Assembly: GCA_029891345.1 (NCBI GenBank)
Contig: CM057009.1
Coordinates: 292,966,966-293,030,965 of the forward strand
Length of the DNA: 64,000 nucleotides
Source of the DNA: Dryococelus australis
Taxonomy: Eukaryota; Arthropoda; Insecta; Phasmatodea; Phasmatidae
Reading direction: 5' to 3'
Part shown: positions 22,676-35,514 of the stretch, piece after piece
Layout of the letters: the number at the start of each line of letters is the position of its first letter
Numbering within the stretch: the stretch's first letter is position 1
Translations under genes and position numbers: made by a program
The notes under the pieces: model-generated
The model's database searches: none
What the model was told of the DNA's origin: nothing
The model's input: the letters and a program-made list of their open reading frames with translations, nothing else

Positions 22676-25600
22676 GAATGTAAGTCCTTGTGTATGGTTT
22701 CTGACTCATAAATGCTATGGTAGTAAATTAATCTCACTACAAAAGTAGTAATAGTTACATATCACATTATGGAGGAGTAAAAAGTAAATAAGTACAGTTT
22801 ACTTAATGTCAAAGGAAAGTAAAATAATGAGGTTATAGTGTGTTAGGAACGTAAACATCATAGATTAACGAAGCGCAGTTGAAATACACAGTCGCCGCAG
22901 ACCAGATTTTACCAGTTGATTGTTGCCAACCTTACTGGAAAAATGTTAAACGAAGACGGGAACACTCAGAGTAGTGTTCATAGTCAAGTTGTCTCAAGGT
23001 TGAGCTTAAGACAGTTTGGTCAAGAACATCTTTCTTTTTTTCAAGAGAGTTTTATTTCCACTCCATGTCTCATAGTCTACAAATAAGACGAGTTTCGTGA
23101 AGGCAGCGTGCTCAAGGCAATAGTTTTTTTTTTCGTCATCATGACGTAATAACTGCGTGATATTATACGCAAAATGAAAAACAAATGATTCCCAAAGATT
23201 CATAAGTATGGCAAATATATAAAAACATCGTTAAATCAAAGTGGCGCTAATTCACTGAAGTGTAATAAAATTGATTTTCTTGCGTAGGTAAATGTTGCGG
23301 CCGAGTGTAATATGATATTGTAGATCAAATTGTGTGAATAATAACATTTATTTCCATATTTACACTTGCAAAACTTTTTCCTTGTGGCGTTAATTTAGCA
23401 CATATTATAATTTGTTCTAATTTAATTTTTTTACATAATAGACGTTTATGTTAGTTACAGTTAGATTTTAAAATATCTAAAATCCATTTTTTTTAAATAA
23501 GTTGTAATACATTTAGCATTATCTAGTTTTTACAATGTTATTAATGGTAGGTGCTTTAGTTCTACTATGCGAATTACGTTAGAAAATTAATGGTATCTGT
23601 AGCATTCCAGATATGAAAATACTTTCTCAGGACAGGAAAATGTACGTTTTCACACACGAACGTTATTAGATCATTTTTTCAACCTAACACAAGCTTTTAT
23701 ATCGCCAATTTGCCTAAATCTTCGATATTTTGACGTATGGAGCCATTCAATTAGCATCCGCCGTAAAAAACACCGATTCTAGTCACCTCTACAGTGAACT
23801 TGACCAAGACGAGCTAATTTGCCGTCTTACGGAAAATCTCAACGACTATGGAGCGTGGTTAGAAATTGCGATCTCAAGCAGTGACTATGCAACATAAATA
23901 TGAAGTCTTAAGGCACACAACATTCAAATGGTCTTCGTGAAGACCGCCTTGTACGCCTGTACCTGAGACAAGCTTAAGCATTGTTCATGAATTGTAAATA
24001 CGCACTTAAGACTCCTAATAAGGTTGCATTGACGAATCGAGTGCTAAAGATTTATTTATGAATACCGTTATTAATACCGGTAGTGTGCCTCGTGATCTTG
24101 AGTAACTTGAAAATCAGTAACGTGGTGGAGTGATTCTACTAGTAATACATTTTCGAGATATAATTAGTGATGCACATAAAAGTAAACGACATTTTATTTA
24201 CTGTACACTCTTCTGCTTTCAGGTTTATGATTGCTTCTGAATGTAAACAGTCAATGTTTCAAGCGTTTTTTTCGTTAAGTATGTGTATTTCATGTAACTG
24301 CTTTATTCATGTGGGTGAATTTATTTTGTGTTTTAAATGTGGGATTTGGTAAATTTTATTGGGTTGTGTATGAAACAACACATCCACAAAAAAAATAAAT
24401 TATTGAAATGAATTTCTAACACACGTAGTGGCAAGTGCCACATCCATATTGTCCCTGAAAGTAAACTGTTAAAAAATTCCAATTTTATAACAAAAAGTTA
24501 AAACAATAAATTTAATGAATTTAGTGAAATACTGCATTTGAAATATTGGTACTGTCCATTTTCAATAATCTGTTACAAGTAAATCAGATGCATAGGTATC
24601 AATATTACAGCTAATTCTACATCAACTATCACAATAGACAACTTAAATATAGTTTTTTTTTTTTCATCTGTGGTTTTTACGTATTAGTTTTGCAATTACG
24701 TGCAGCAGTTTCTTTACTTCAAATACACACTTTGTTACGCATTTCAACATTTCGCACGTAATGAACACAGGTGTGTCTAATTGAAATTGTCATGAAATAG
24801 CACAAACTAAGTTCAGTAAATGTTCTCCTCGCTGTAATCAAAAATGGGAAACCATGCTTGAAAAGTTCACAATTTTTTTTTTTATGTAGAGGATAAAATA
24901 ATGGCACACAGCTTTTGTGAAATGCGTATTTATTGGTTGACAGAAAAATATTCTGATGATAAATAATTAGAATAAAGCACATAAAAGCCTACATAATATG
25001 TTACTTCAGTGCAACTGCACCATGAAAGAATGATAATTTAAATATAAGCTGTGACAGTAATGAAGAATAAGGGCTTTTCTGGAGAAAAAAATTGGGTTTG
25101 GCTGTGTTGGGGACACGGCGGTTTGTTTTGCGTGAATACGTCTACGTTGCAGCGCTCGGACGCCTTGGTGTTTTTTTTCTTTCCGTTCCTGGCACCGGTT
25201 CACTCTATCATATGGGATTTGATGGGTATCACTGGCCTGCTTTTGAGAAGCTCTTTCCAACCGTATACGATTTATGTATTTCGACTTGGCTTTTTGACGA
25301 GAATAGGCCGAAATTGTGATAAGTTCTCTTAATTTTTAAAATTAAACCCATACAATGTCACCATAACTACGCCACACAAATGTTTTTATACACGCAATCG
25401 AGTGATCTTGACGAGAGCTGTCGACTGAAACTTAAACACGAATGTCGTAGCTTCTCCTAGTCAAAAGTCATACTACACGGAATTTATGAGACGAGGCGAA
25501 ACCGAACTCAAAATTGCGCACCCCCCCCCCCCCCCCCCACCCGCCTCAACGGTCTCGCGCGATGCTTCGCAGTCGTCACTCAACGTAACATATTCTTTGA

Positions 25601-26116
25601 TCCTTTGGCAATCGAGTGGTGTAATTGAATTTTAAACGTAGACGATAGATTCGGACCTACAATGCCAAACTGTATCCCCCGAGTTTGTTATCATCGGATT
25701 TTCTGGATTGCCTCACACTATGGTCGCAAATTTAAAGATCACGTCAAAAAAATTTAAAAGTTATTCTGGAAAATTATGTGTGTCGGCAGTACTAATCATT
25801 CCGTATCATATACTATGAGAATAAGGTAAATTGTGGGGTACAAGTCGCAAAAAAACATTAAAAATACTACAATAAGATATTACAAAATGCATAGAAAATA
25901 TATAATAACTCCACAAATGATTCAATAAAAATTATTTCACACAACCTTTGCGCCGTTGTGCAAAATAATTTACCTGCTTCAAACGATTTTTCAAGATATC
26001 TATGATGCAGGTAAAAAGTATGGAACAGGTAATTCTGTGTGCCCTCTGTACTCGCTACCACTCGCGCTCCGGTGTACCAGAGCGGCACAGATTTTGCATT
26101 AATTCTCTTCCCTAGA
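22676..26116. other. Intergenic, no gene recognised
   Basis: Short frames only. A long C homopolymer lies at about 25,521-25,541. Poly-T/A runs occur near 24,652 and 24,870. No motif, repeat boundary or RNA gene was recognised. Confidence 0.4.
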
Positions 26117-26117
26117 A

Positions 26118-26363
26118 CCGAGCGAGGTGGCGCAGAGGTAACTCACTGGACTCGCGTTTGGGAGAACCACGGGCTCGATTCCCGGTCCGGCCATCCCTGA
26201 TTTTGGTTTTCCGAAATCACTCGAGGCGAATGCTGGGATGGGTCCCTAACAAAGGCCATGGGCGATTCCTTCCCCCAATCCCTCCTCCCTGCGCAACCTT
26301 GCACCGTCTCCAATAACACTGCTGTTGACGAGACGTTAAGCCCAAACTAACTACCTACCTTTC
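26118..26363 (+). repeat. tRNA-derived SINE
   Basis: The head is CCGAGCGAGGTGGCGCAGAG with an A-box (GTGGCGCAGAGG) and GGCTCGATTCCCGGTCCGGCC carrying the B-box. A SINE body follows (CATCCCTGATTTTGGTTTTC, GGCGAATGCTGGGATGGGTC, CCTTCCCCCAATCCCTCC), ending ACGTTAAGCCCAAACTAACTACCTACC. The head-plus-body structure matches a tRNA-derived SINE family widespread in insects. A-box and B-box imply RNA polymerase III transcription of the parent. Confidence 0.9.
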
Positions 26364-26669
26364 TTTCCTGGAGCTAGTTGATAGACTCTAGAAAATCATA
26401 ATTACTGAGGCAACTTGTTGGTTCTCTGTCGTAGTCCTTGAAGTTGTGAGAGTCACGCAATGTCCTATTCTGTTGTTTTGCTTAATATGTTTTGTAGTTA
26501 TACTTCAAGGTGCAAGTATATTATGGTTAATTAACAGTGCAGCTTTGCGTGTTCTATTGTGGGTGTTTACATGTCTTTGTTTTTTTTGTGTATTTTATTG
26601 CCTTTCTCTGTGTTGTATTTTCTCGAGTGGACTTTTATATTCTATCAAGTTCTCGCTGTTAAGAGGCGC

Positions 26670-26707
<38 letters not shown>

Positions 26708-29180
26708 TACTAAAATATTGAGTAACCACTTTGCTTCCAGATATTTTTCTAATGCTTATATTTTTTTCTTCCGTCTTAGTTCTTCTTCTATATTTCTTAA
26801 CAACTGATTTGTAGGCTTACTTGTGTCTGTCTAAATGACACACCACAAATTCTAAGAATCTTTCTTTGTATGTGCATTTATTGCTTCTTGAGACACAGGC
26901 ATGGTTTACTTATTTATTAAAAATTATGTTCATTAATGCTAGGAGTTTTTGTAGGCCTGGACGGACTTTTCTTCATATGGGCGAAGTGTGTCGACCATGT
27001 GGAGAAGCTGATAGAGGACTGGGAGAGGGAAAAGCACGAAGCTGCCGACATAACTCATTCACCGTCTCCCTGGACCCGGAGTTCGACACCGCCCATGAAA
27101 ATGATCCTGGCAGTGGCAACGATGAATTTATTGGCAGTGCCACTGAGTAAGGCACCAAGGCTCCTCTATCGGACAATAAGTGCTGGCTGGTTAGTGGCTA
27201 TAAGGTTTGTAAGATCAGGTATAGGTATTTGCAACTGTATACTGTATACTTTTATTATGCTCACGCCAGTTTATAATTCACACACATTTGTTATTTTTCT
27301 GCTTTTTGTGCTGTAGCATTTGCCTCGTATTTAAAAAGAATTACATTTTTCTTAAATTATTTAAACAGTCACTTTCAATATTTTTCGTTAGAAAATTATT
27401 ATTAATTTTTAATTTTAAAATGTGTGTTCCATTTTAAGTTAAGATAATGGAGATTGAGTTACTCGTGAACATATTAGAAATTTTGTTGGCCTAAACATAA
27501 GTGCACTCAAAGAATATTTTTTTGCATAATATCCTCATCACTGAATACGCCTACTGAGAAAGAAGGAATTGTGCTTTTCTTTCCTACATACATCCACAGT
27601 AATTTCCCTATATTTGTTCAGGAAACAGTCAAATGGTTTAGATGTTCCCAACTGCGTATTGTAATATGTCAGAATTTGCAGCCTGACGTACGGTGAATTT
27701 TCCATACTATTAAAAGGTTAAAATATTCCACTGTGATTTAGGAAGTCAAATGTGAAATACTTTGCAATTTTTTTCTGGTGTGAACATTGTCTGTAATTTT
27801 ATATGCAACTATTTATACAGTTCCTGCATGAGAGAACTCTTTCTCAGTTAACGAAAAGTGTAGGCCCTATTCCTTTAGTAGAACTAATTCACAAATATTT
27901 GAATTTTCCCTCCGCAAAAACTAGAAGCGTATCGAACTAACAGAACATACCGATGATAGCCCGCAACCCTGGTTGCCTCTTCCTAAAAACGCAAATACAT
28001 AACAGTTTCCCTGTCATTTTTCTGCTGGTATTTTTTAATGTGTAGGCGGAGTCAGCTGGCCAGCCGAGATGAAACCACAAGAATTGTCGAGAAGGGATTT
28101 TGTAACTAAGGAGCTGCAGCACATTAAGGGGGAGAGTTGGACGCCAGTTTCTACTGGTGAAATTTTTACGATTACTTACCTCTGAGATGAATTTAATAAA
28201 ATATGACTTTTTTCGGGCACATAACATAATAGAATTATATTTCAGATACAATTACCTCTTGACTTACTATACTCCTATTGCTTCTGTGCAATTTTTCAAA
28301 ACGTAATCAATATATAGTTTCTATTTTTTCCACAAGGTAAATAAATTGAGATACTTAGTTTATATTACAGCTATTCTCTCATCTGACTGATATACTATGC
28401 CATGTCGAAAAAGGATTTTCGATAATGGATACTGAATATATTTTAAGGCTCAAAACTGGCAACCCCACAATGATTTCTAGCTCTCTACCTTAACGTCTGT
28501 CCAAGACGTGCGAAATTTAGTGCATGACAACTGTTTACATTACGAATGAAACCTAGAGATACGCTCAGTCAGCAAATCCCGTGTTAGTAAACACGTCAAA
28601 TAAACAGATAACGATGCGCTCTTAAAAACGGCACAGAAATGTTTTTTTTCTGGAGTGTAGAACGGTAACGCGATGCGTAACGAAAAGAAAACAGAGCTGA
28701 GCTCCGCGAATACAACATACGGATCGTCGTGGTATTTACCATACCTTCAGGTTTCGCGAACGAAGAATGCTGACTCGACACAAAGCTTTCTACGCCGCTG
28801 GAACCAGATAGTTATAATTTTTGCAGCAGTTGGAATACCAAACGCTGCTTGGAACTATTCCTTCGTGCATTAAAAAGTAGCACCATGTGCATGTAGCAGA
28901 CAGAAACACGCAAAACATCAAACATGACTAGAAACTGGAAAAATTATATATGTGACATTACTAGAAACCACATATTTAGACCTTAGAGGGTCACAAGAAG
29001 GTTACAGGCGAATAAGAGTCACGTAGTACACAATTTTTACTGTGTTTTCAAATTTCGCTCCAGAATAACATTTTTTGCATTTTCTTTATTTACCTATTAT
29101 AAAAACAGTGATATATCCTTATAACTAAGACTGATTAATGATAAGAAAATTGATTTTGTCTGATGTACAGATAAACTAGA
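26364..29180. other. Intergenic with (CT)n, no gene recognised
   Basis: A CT microsatellite lies at about 26,679-26,704. The frames at 26.9-27.3 kb and 27.9-28.8 kb overlap each other on both strands and show no domain signature. Confidence 0.4.
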
Positions 29181-29870
29181 TAAAAAAAATATTTGTAGGT
29201 GCTCCGCAAATTCACAGTTACGCAATGGCTCCGAGAACAAAGTACCTTCACCGCCGACCGGAACGACTGTGCTCCAAAGAGACGCCGCACTCCCGAATCG
29301 GAAGAGGCTGTACTGCATCACGTTGAACAGAGCCCGTCAGCGAGTACGCGAACAATTGCGCGTGTAATGGGTGTTGCTCCCGGGATAATCTGGGAGGTTC
29401 TGCATGAGCAACAACTACATCTTTACCACCTCCAAAGGGTACATACAGTCTTTGGGTCCAGCTGATGTTGCACCACGTGTTGACCTCTGCACGTGGTTTA
29501 TGCATCGTTGCACCGACGAGTCCGTTCCCACGTCACGTTCTGTTCACAGATGAATGTGTGCAGACGAAAACCCCAATACCACGAATGTCCAGGGGTTCCA
29601 GCACAGATTTTCTATCACTGTGTGGGCAGGTATTCAGGACGGTCATGTGTCAAATACCTGATTTGAAATGGCTGCAGCACGGAAATTGTATGTTTCCGTA
29701 CATGGGTTCCTATTCAAACGATCGTCTACTCAGTCACCTCTACAAGCCCTAGGAGATTGTGAGGGGAATTTCCGAGCATCCTGTGTAAATAATTCTGCGC
29801 ACATACATGTCTTTACAAGGTTCGAAAGTCAGCATAAGTTATGTATAGTTCATATTCTGTGCTTTAAAAG
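29181..29870 (+). pseudogene. IS630/mariner-related transposase relic
   Basis: The N-terminal part reads LRKFTVTQWLREQSTFTADR, then RTPESEEAVLHHVEQSPSAS and TRTIARVMGV, then HEQQLHLYHLQRVH. This is the helix-turn-helix and linker layout of a mariner-related transposase family common in arthropods. The next frame contains VLFTDEC, the position of the first catalytic Asp. After that only scraps remain (GSYSNDRLLSHLY). There are frameshifts after 29,460 and the second half is lost. No terminal repeats were found. Confidence 0.7.
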
Positions 29871-30074
29871 ATAAATATACTGATTTCTATTTACGAGTTT
29901 TTCGTTGTTCACTAGTATCCGCCATTTTCAATGCAACGAAACACTACAGATTTAAAATGTTATTTTAATTTTTATTCTGAAAGTGAGCTGATCTCCAGTT
30001 AAATATTTATCAGTATCTAATTATATAATTCAGTGGATTGGTATTTCGAATGTTGTTGTTTATATCTTCATTTA

Positions 30075-31053
30075 TACAAAACTTAATATAGATTTAGTTA
30101 ATTTTAACCTCACATTTGTATCCCCCACCCTAATTTCCTTTATGCAAACTTAATTCCAGAATAGTTGCAGAAGCAATTTTTTTCCCCAATGGAAGTATCG
30201 TTATCTAGCATAATTTCTTTAGATACTATTTGGAAAATTTTATCAGTTTGATGCCTAGATTTTAAATCATTGTGATCTCTGTATGCAATGCCATGATGTT
30301 TGCAAGCCTCATCTAATCTATTTATACATTTGCCACCTTTCTCCAAACGTTCGCTTAGTTTCATAAATGGATCACAATGGTAATTATATCCAGGTAAATG
30401 CAATTCTGGTAAATCAAAAATTTTTAATACCTAATTTATGAGTCATTTCCCATGATGTTCGGGACACCAAAGTAAGTGAAGAATGGCATTTAGAACATCA
30501 GGTACAAAATACGTTTGTGGTTCATAACGACAAAACTATTTAATTTACTCCTTAAAATATTTATAATTCTTACTTGTTTCGTTGTAATTATTATTATTAT
30601 GGCACGCATTTTATTCACCATGGAAAAGACGGCCAATTAACACTCTGACATCATTAATTGAGACATGTTCATTTGGTATAGCTTCATATTTTTTTATTCC
30701 TTGGTCATATTTTGGTGTTACTAAGGAATATAGTATTTCAGGTGTATTTGGTTCATATCTTGAATGTTGTCTTTGTTTTAATATTTTCCATAAAATGGCT
30801 TAATTATGTTAATACATTTCCAGCATTTATAAGAATTTATTTGCTTATTAAGGTTATATCCCTGGAAAATGTCATTTGTTGATAAAGCAACTTTAGTATA
30901 ACTATTGTAATCTCCAATAGTACATTTATTTTCAAGGTCTTCATATTTACTTTTTGCTAACTAATTAGAAAGTCCCTTTCTTAATTCATAGTTTTTTTGA
31001 CAAATAGTTTCTTATTTTCAGTATTTACTTTGGTGTATCCAATGTAAAAATGT
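30075..31053 (-). pseudogene. Polinton fragment 3: PLA2-domain protein, 3' two-thirds
   Basis: The minus strand begins FYIGYTKVNTENKKLFVKK (a block shared with both Polinton PLA2 genes). It runs through decayed middle sequence and ends in a readable PLA2-like domain: HLPGYNYHCDPFMKL, INRLDEACKHHGIAYRDH, SRHQTDKI. The catalytic His is kept but the partner Asp is Gly (codons at 30,290-30,295), so this copy would be inactive even in frame. The tail is GEKNCFCNYSGIK, with a frameshifted RVGDTNV end. No other Polinton gene flanks it. Confidence 0.85.
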
Positions 31054-32390
31054 TAGCATCTCAGTAGAATAAAAATGAGAAGTCGTGCATAAGGGACTGA
31101 GGTTTCGGAGCCAGAGACGACATCATGCTCTGTCATTCTGGTCACCCAGCCATCATATTGGATCTGGCTGAACTTTACTTGACCAATGATCTTGACCTTG
31201 ACCGCATGTATATGACCTTGATAACCTTGAAACCAAAAATACGAGAAAAAATGCATAAAAATTATAACATCCCAAAAAATTATAGAAAATTTTAAAAATT
31301 AAAAAAAAAATCAAAATTAATTTAAAAAATTATTTTAAGATGTATATGTAGGAGGTCTGGGTTTCCATGTCAGATGGATCTACTAAGCTCGCGACACAAC
31401 CAGCCCTCGCCAGGTCAACCAGTGCCATTTCGTTAGTAATGTTAGGTGTTGATGACCTTGACCTTCAACCTTGACATTGGATGACTTTGAAGCTAAAAAT
31501 TTCAAAAACAAATCCCAAAAAAATCCCAAAAATCCAAAAAAATTTTGAGAAAAGTTATTTAAAAAAATTATTATTAAATAATTTATTTACATTTCCAGAA
31601 GTCCCTCAAACACTAACCTAACCAATATTTTTTTTTGTTATTTAATCAGTCAATAACTTGCTTTCTTTAATTAGTCGGCAGGCTACCGCACCCCTCAGTA
31701 TTACCCATTCTATCGTATGCAGCCATCTTGATTATTTCATTTGTCACTGTTTATACGTGGCTAGAGGACGCCATCTTGGTTTTCATATGTTTACCTTTAC
31801 ATCACCTAGGTGGCGCTAGTGTATTAATAATTGATATCGCCACCAGGCGAGCTGTCGATTTAGCCACCAGGTGGCAGCCATATTGGTTTATGATTTTAAA
31901 GTATAAGTTGCACTGTCGGCACCATCCTAATTGAATTATATTTTCAACACATAAGGGGAGTTAATTTCTCGATTTCAACACCAGGCGAGTTGCCGATCCA
32001 GCCGCCAGGTGAGCTGTCGACACTCTTATTTTTATAGGCAAAGGAAATACTGCAATTTTCACCTTATTTTAATAACTATTTTTAAATTAGTAGTATACAT
32101 ACTTGTATGATGCAGGTGTAATTTATTAAATCTATATTTTTTTACTAAAATTTTGAAGTTGTTCGTTTTTCAAAAGTACTTTTATTTAATTATTGATTGA
32201 AATAATTTTATTTGTGTGCCTTTTAAATTTTAATTATATCCTGACAAATTAAGTAAACATGAAACAAAACACAAATTTATTCACAGGCATTTTTTATTCA
32301 GTTAATTTAATACAGTCGTGCATAGCCTCGAAAAATAGTTACTATATTCTTCGATATATATTCATCTCAATATATGCAACTTGGCTGTAG
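31054..32390. other. Intergenic; TGACCTTGA and CCACCAGGCGAG repeats
   Basis: TGACCTTGA-type phrases cluster at 31,180-31,230 and 31,449-31,490. Between them is AT-rich AAAATCCCAAAAA sequence. At 31,840-32,015 the phrase CACCAGGCGAGCTGTCGA recurs three to four times. It looks like degenerate repeat DNA. No gene is seen. Confidence 0.4.
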
Positions 32391-32413
32391 TTTACAGGCT
32401 TTTATGCAGCTCC

Positions 32414-33070
32414 CTATTCGCACTTGTGTTGTCCTTGTACGAAAATATCGTGGCATTTATTACACCGACACACTGCGCTGGGCATGTTATGTAGGTAACT
32501 ACACTTTTGAGGACATGTACCGAAGTCACAAGAGACCTGCTTGCAGCCGACCTGGTAGCGAGGTCCTGATGAGAAATGCACTTCACCTTTACAGGTATTT
32601 GCATGTCTAAGCAAATGGTAAGTACGGCTGAACTGCTTACCACACCTGTCACACAAAAATGACATGCTACAGGGATTCTTGACACAATGAAAGCTTTCAT
32701 GGCGCCGTACACCGTAGTGACACTGATGACAACATAGTGGTTTAGGCAAAGACTCGGACGGACCTGTTGGAGATGAAGGTGCTGGAGCAAAAGAAGCATG
32801 TAACGCCAACAATGGTGTTAAGTGTCACAGCTGAAGAAGTCGATAGTACTGTGCCATCTGTATAGATGACCGTGTTGCATTGGTGGCTGAATATCCTGAT
32901 AGTGATGCAGGTATCACAGCTTAAGAAGTCTATGGCACCACACCAATCTGATACGATGGTACTGCACTGGCAGTAGTAGATACTGCTAGTGATGTAGACA
33001 TCACAGCTGAAGAAGTCGATGGCCCCGGTAAAACACGAGACATATCTTTCAAAGAAGAAATCGACGGCGA
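32414..33070 (-). pseudogene. C2H2 zinc-finger protein relic with Ser/Thr/Pro-rich leader
   Basis: The minus strand has a Ser/Thr-rich leader (PGPSTSSAVMSTSLAVSTT) with in-frame stops. Next is SFAPAPSSPTGPSESLPKP, CCHQCHYGVRRHESFHC, and one clear C2H2 finger, FLCDRCGKQFSRTYHLLRH, ending NTCKG. Two further Cys-rich pairs (CDFGTCPQKC and CRCNKCHDIF) precede GQHKCE-stop. The open part from 32,812 is 132 codons. A DNA-binding protein is likely from the finger, but the origin (host gene exon, retrocopy or mobile element) is unknown. CCAAT boxes lie upstream at 33.26-33.34 kb. Confidence 0.45.
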
Positions 33071-33249
33071 GAAACCATTGGCGGGGAATATCCACTCCAC
33101 TTAAATGTAACTGGCCATGGATTACCTGGCGTACAAGCTAGCCGAGACAATCCACCATTCACATTAGCCGTTGTCAAACTAAGTCTCTTTCAGCTGACCC
33201 TCCATTGCTTATTATATACGCGTATTCAAGCCATATGACGTCATATTGA

Positions 33250-33345
33250 CTTTGAACCAATCGTATTACACAACTAATATATTGTTCGGACATCGACCAG
33301 CCAATCAGCGAGTCGCCGCATTATTGCAGCTGGCCAATCACATGC
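33250..33345 (-). promoter_or_regulatory. Cluster of three CCAAT boxes
   Basis: AACCAATCG (about 33,258), AGCCAATCAG (about 33,299) and GGCCAATCAC (about 33,334) occur within 85 bp. They lie about 190 bp upstream of the zinc-finger relic on the opposite strand and could be its old promoter. Inference only. Confidence 0.25.
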
Positions 33346-34857
33346 GGGCATTGAGACATTACATGCATGCAGGTAGGCAGGCTTTATGTGTTTTTCATTC
33401 CTATAGGAACCACTCACACAGAGCCCGAGATATCCCAATTTCAGGTGAGACTGATAGATGCATTAAGAAACTATTAAGGCAAAAGCATACTTAAAGAAGT
33501 GGGTACGAGTCGCATTATTGAAGTAAACTAGAGACACATGCAGTCGTAATGTGAGCTCACGCACATGTCCAGCCACTCTGTAGCATGTATTGAATTGGAT
33601 TTTGTTCTAGCGCAGTCAGAAGGAGTGGCGATGGGAGTCCATGTAAGGCTTGTCGCTCCAGCTGCATGTTTTATTTCTCACACAAGCCAACTTTAATCCA
33701 GAGGATAGTAAACTCAGATGATAGCTGCAGACGCAAGTCAATACCAGGGTAGACCTATGTTCAGGGGGACTATACGGCAGACACGGCACACATACAAAGC
33801 TATTGTTACATACTGCAGCTGGCATCGGCTGCCAGCTTCCGTTATACATGACCCGGGGTGATCCGCCTCATCCCCCCCCCCCTCATTCACCAGGCTGACA
33901 TGCTCGCTAACTTGTTGCCCCACTTCTTTTGGGAAGCCCGTGGAGGATTGACAGCAGCGGTCAAGCTGTCGAGCCGCTCGACTCCTGGCTGGCGTCACAG
34001 CTCTCTCATCTCCCCTATGCTGGGGATGCCGACAAATGTAGCGAATATGGAAGAATATTCTGGTGAGAATGGCTGGCGTCACAGCCCTCCTCCTCCCCCA
34101 CCTGCCCCGCTGAAGGAGCCAACGCCTGTAGGATGTGCAAGAATATTCTGGGAATTAGGACGCTCGGCGCAGCGCGCGAGTTACAGAAAATTCTGGATCA
34201 TGGCCTACGACACATAATATACTGCCGTGGTCCAGTGGCCAGCAGTCTTTGGCGAAGGCGATCTAGCTCAGTGCGGGTGCGAAGACAAGTACAGTACGAC
34301 ATGGAAGAGGTGTTCTTGGTGTGAATGGACGAGAGGGCGTGAAACCCAGCGAGTGAACTCTACTGTGCATGAGAGAGCTCAAAGAAGTCTAGAATATTGC
34401 TGGCTGGCGGGACATGGACTAAACTGAGGTTGGACTGAGTGGACATGTAATGCGGATTTTATTGTAAATATTGGAACAGTCATATATGTACACATGATTT
34501 ATAAAATAATTGAATCGTTTGATACACTGTCTATTCGGACTGATTATTAATTCTTTAATTTCATTGATTTATTTTAAGTAAAATATAAATTGTTTTAATT
34601 TAATTCATTAATTGTAAACAGTATGTGATATCAATTTATTGTGTGATGTTGAATCGATAAAATTTTGTTTCTAGTTAATGTAAATAAAATTAGATAATTA
34701 TAATTATTTCTTTTATTTGATTAAGACCTCTATCCCTTAACGAAATTGGTTTAACCCAATTGATTTATAGAGACAAATTGTAACACTATTGTTGAGTAGT
34801 ATGTGAAATTTGTCCCAGTAGCTGTGGGAACATGCATGTTGTGTCAACGGAGAGTCA
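33346..34857. other. Intergenic, partly CpG-rich, no gene recognised
   Basis: 33,850-34,430 is richer in G+C than its surroundings. It has several overlapping short frames on both strands and two near-identical phrases (GAATATTCTGG at 34,051 and 34,140). From 34,440 the sequence is AT-rich with nothing recognisable. Confidence 0.35.
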
Positions 34858-35382
34858 TCACTGCGAGCGAAACACTCTTTCCGGGAAAGGGGCCCATTGT
34901 GGTGCAGCATGAATTGCACCATCGCGAAATTGAATTTGCAGAACATCTCTAGCATCTCGAAAACTTCCGCATCGGTACCCCCAATTAAGTTCGCTGTACT
35001 TGCTCGCATCTTCTGACCTGATTGGAGAAAATTCGGCAATGGGCTCTTCTTCAATGCAGCTGTTTTCGAAGTCGGAGCTTATGGGACTCTCTCGGAAACT
35101 TGGCGAGAATACACTGTAGGCTGAATACGGGGGCTGGTACGAGTTGACTGATGGATGCGGGTTGCCTGATGGTAGCGGGTTGCATGCTGGTAGCAGGTTC
35201 GTGCCAGTAGACGAAATTTCTCCTCCTGCTAATATCGTGCGGATAAGCCGAAGAATATTATCTCCAGTTCTTCTTCGTTGCTTATGGTTTCTTCTGCACT
35301 TGACAACATGGCTACCGTAACAGGTGTTTGAAACCTTTAAAGTTTCGAAAATTATCACCATGCTCTCCTTTCGAATTAACAC
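34858..35382 (-). CDS. Hypothetical protein, Pro/Ser-rich
   Basis: A 174-codon frame is one of the longest outside PolB 2. It has a basic N-terminal segment (KCRRNHKQRRRTG), a small repeat of the type LPxxNPLPSGNPHPSVNS, a Tyr/Ser/Pro stretch (YQPPYSAYSVFSPS) and an acidic segment (SDFENSCIEEEPIAEFS). No domain is recognised. A second frame on the same strand overlaps its 3' part, so the frame may be chance or an exon fragment. CCAAT-containing tandem repeats lie upstream at 35.5-35.8 kb. Confidence 0.25.
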   Translation of the reverse strand: MLIRKESMVIIFETLKVSNTCYGSHVVKCRRNHKQRRRTGDNILRLIRTILAGGEISSTGTNLLPACNPLPSGNPHPSVNSYQPPYSAYSVFSPSFRESPISSDFENSCIEEEPIAEFSPIRSEDASKYSELNWGYRCGSFRDARDVLQIQFRDGAIHAAPQWAPFPERVFRSQ

Positions 35383-35514
35383 AGTACAACTTTTCCCAGA
35401 GACCCTCGAGGCAACTCTTATAAAGCCAAAGTTTAAGGGGGTGGAGGTAGAACGGACGTGGTGAAGCCTTTACGAATAAACAGTAATTAGTCAACGAGGA
35501 ACGTTGGCGAAGGA

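Noticed and set aside
26446..26807. Hydrophobic ORFs with apparent membrane segments
   Set aside because: T-rich sequence read in two overlapping frames, ending in a CT repeat; no conserved motif.
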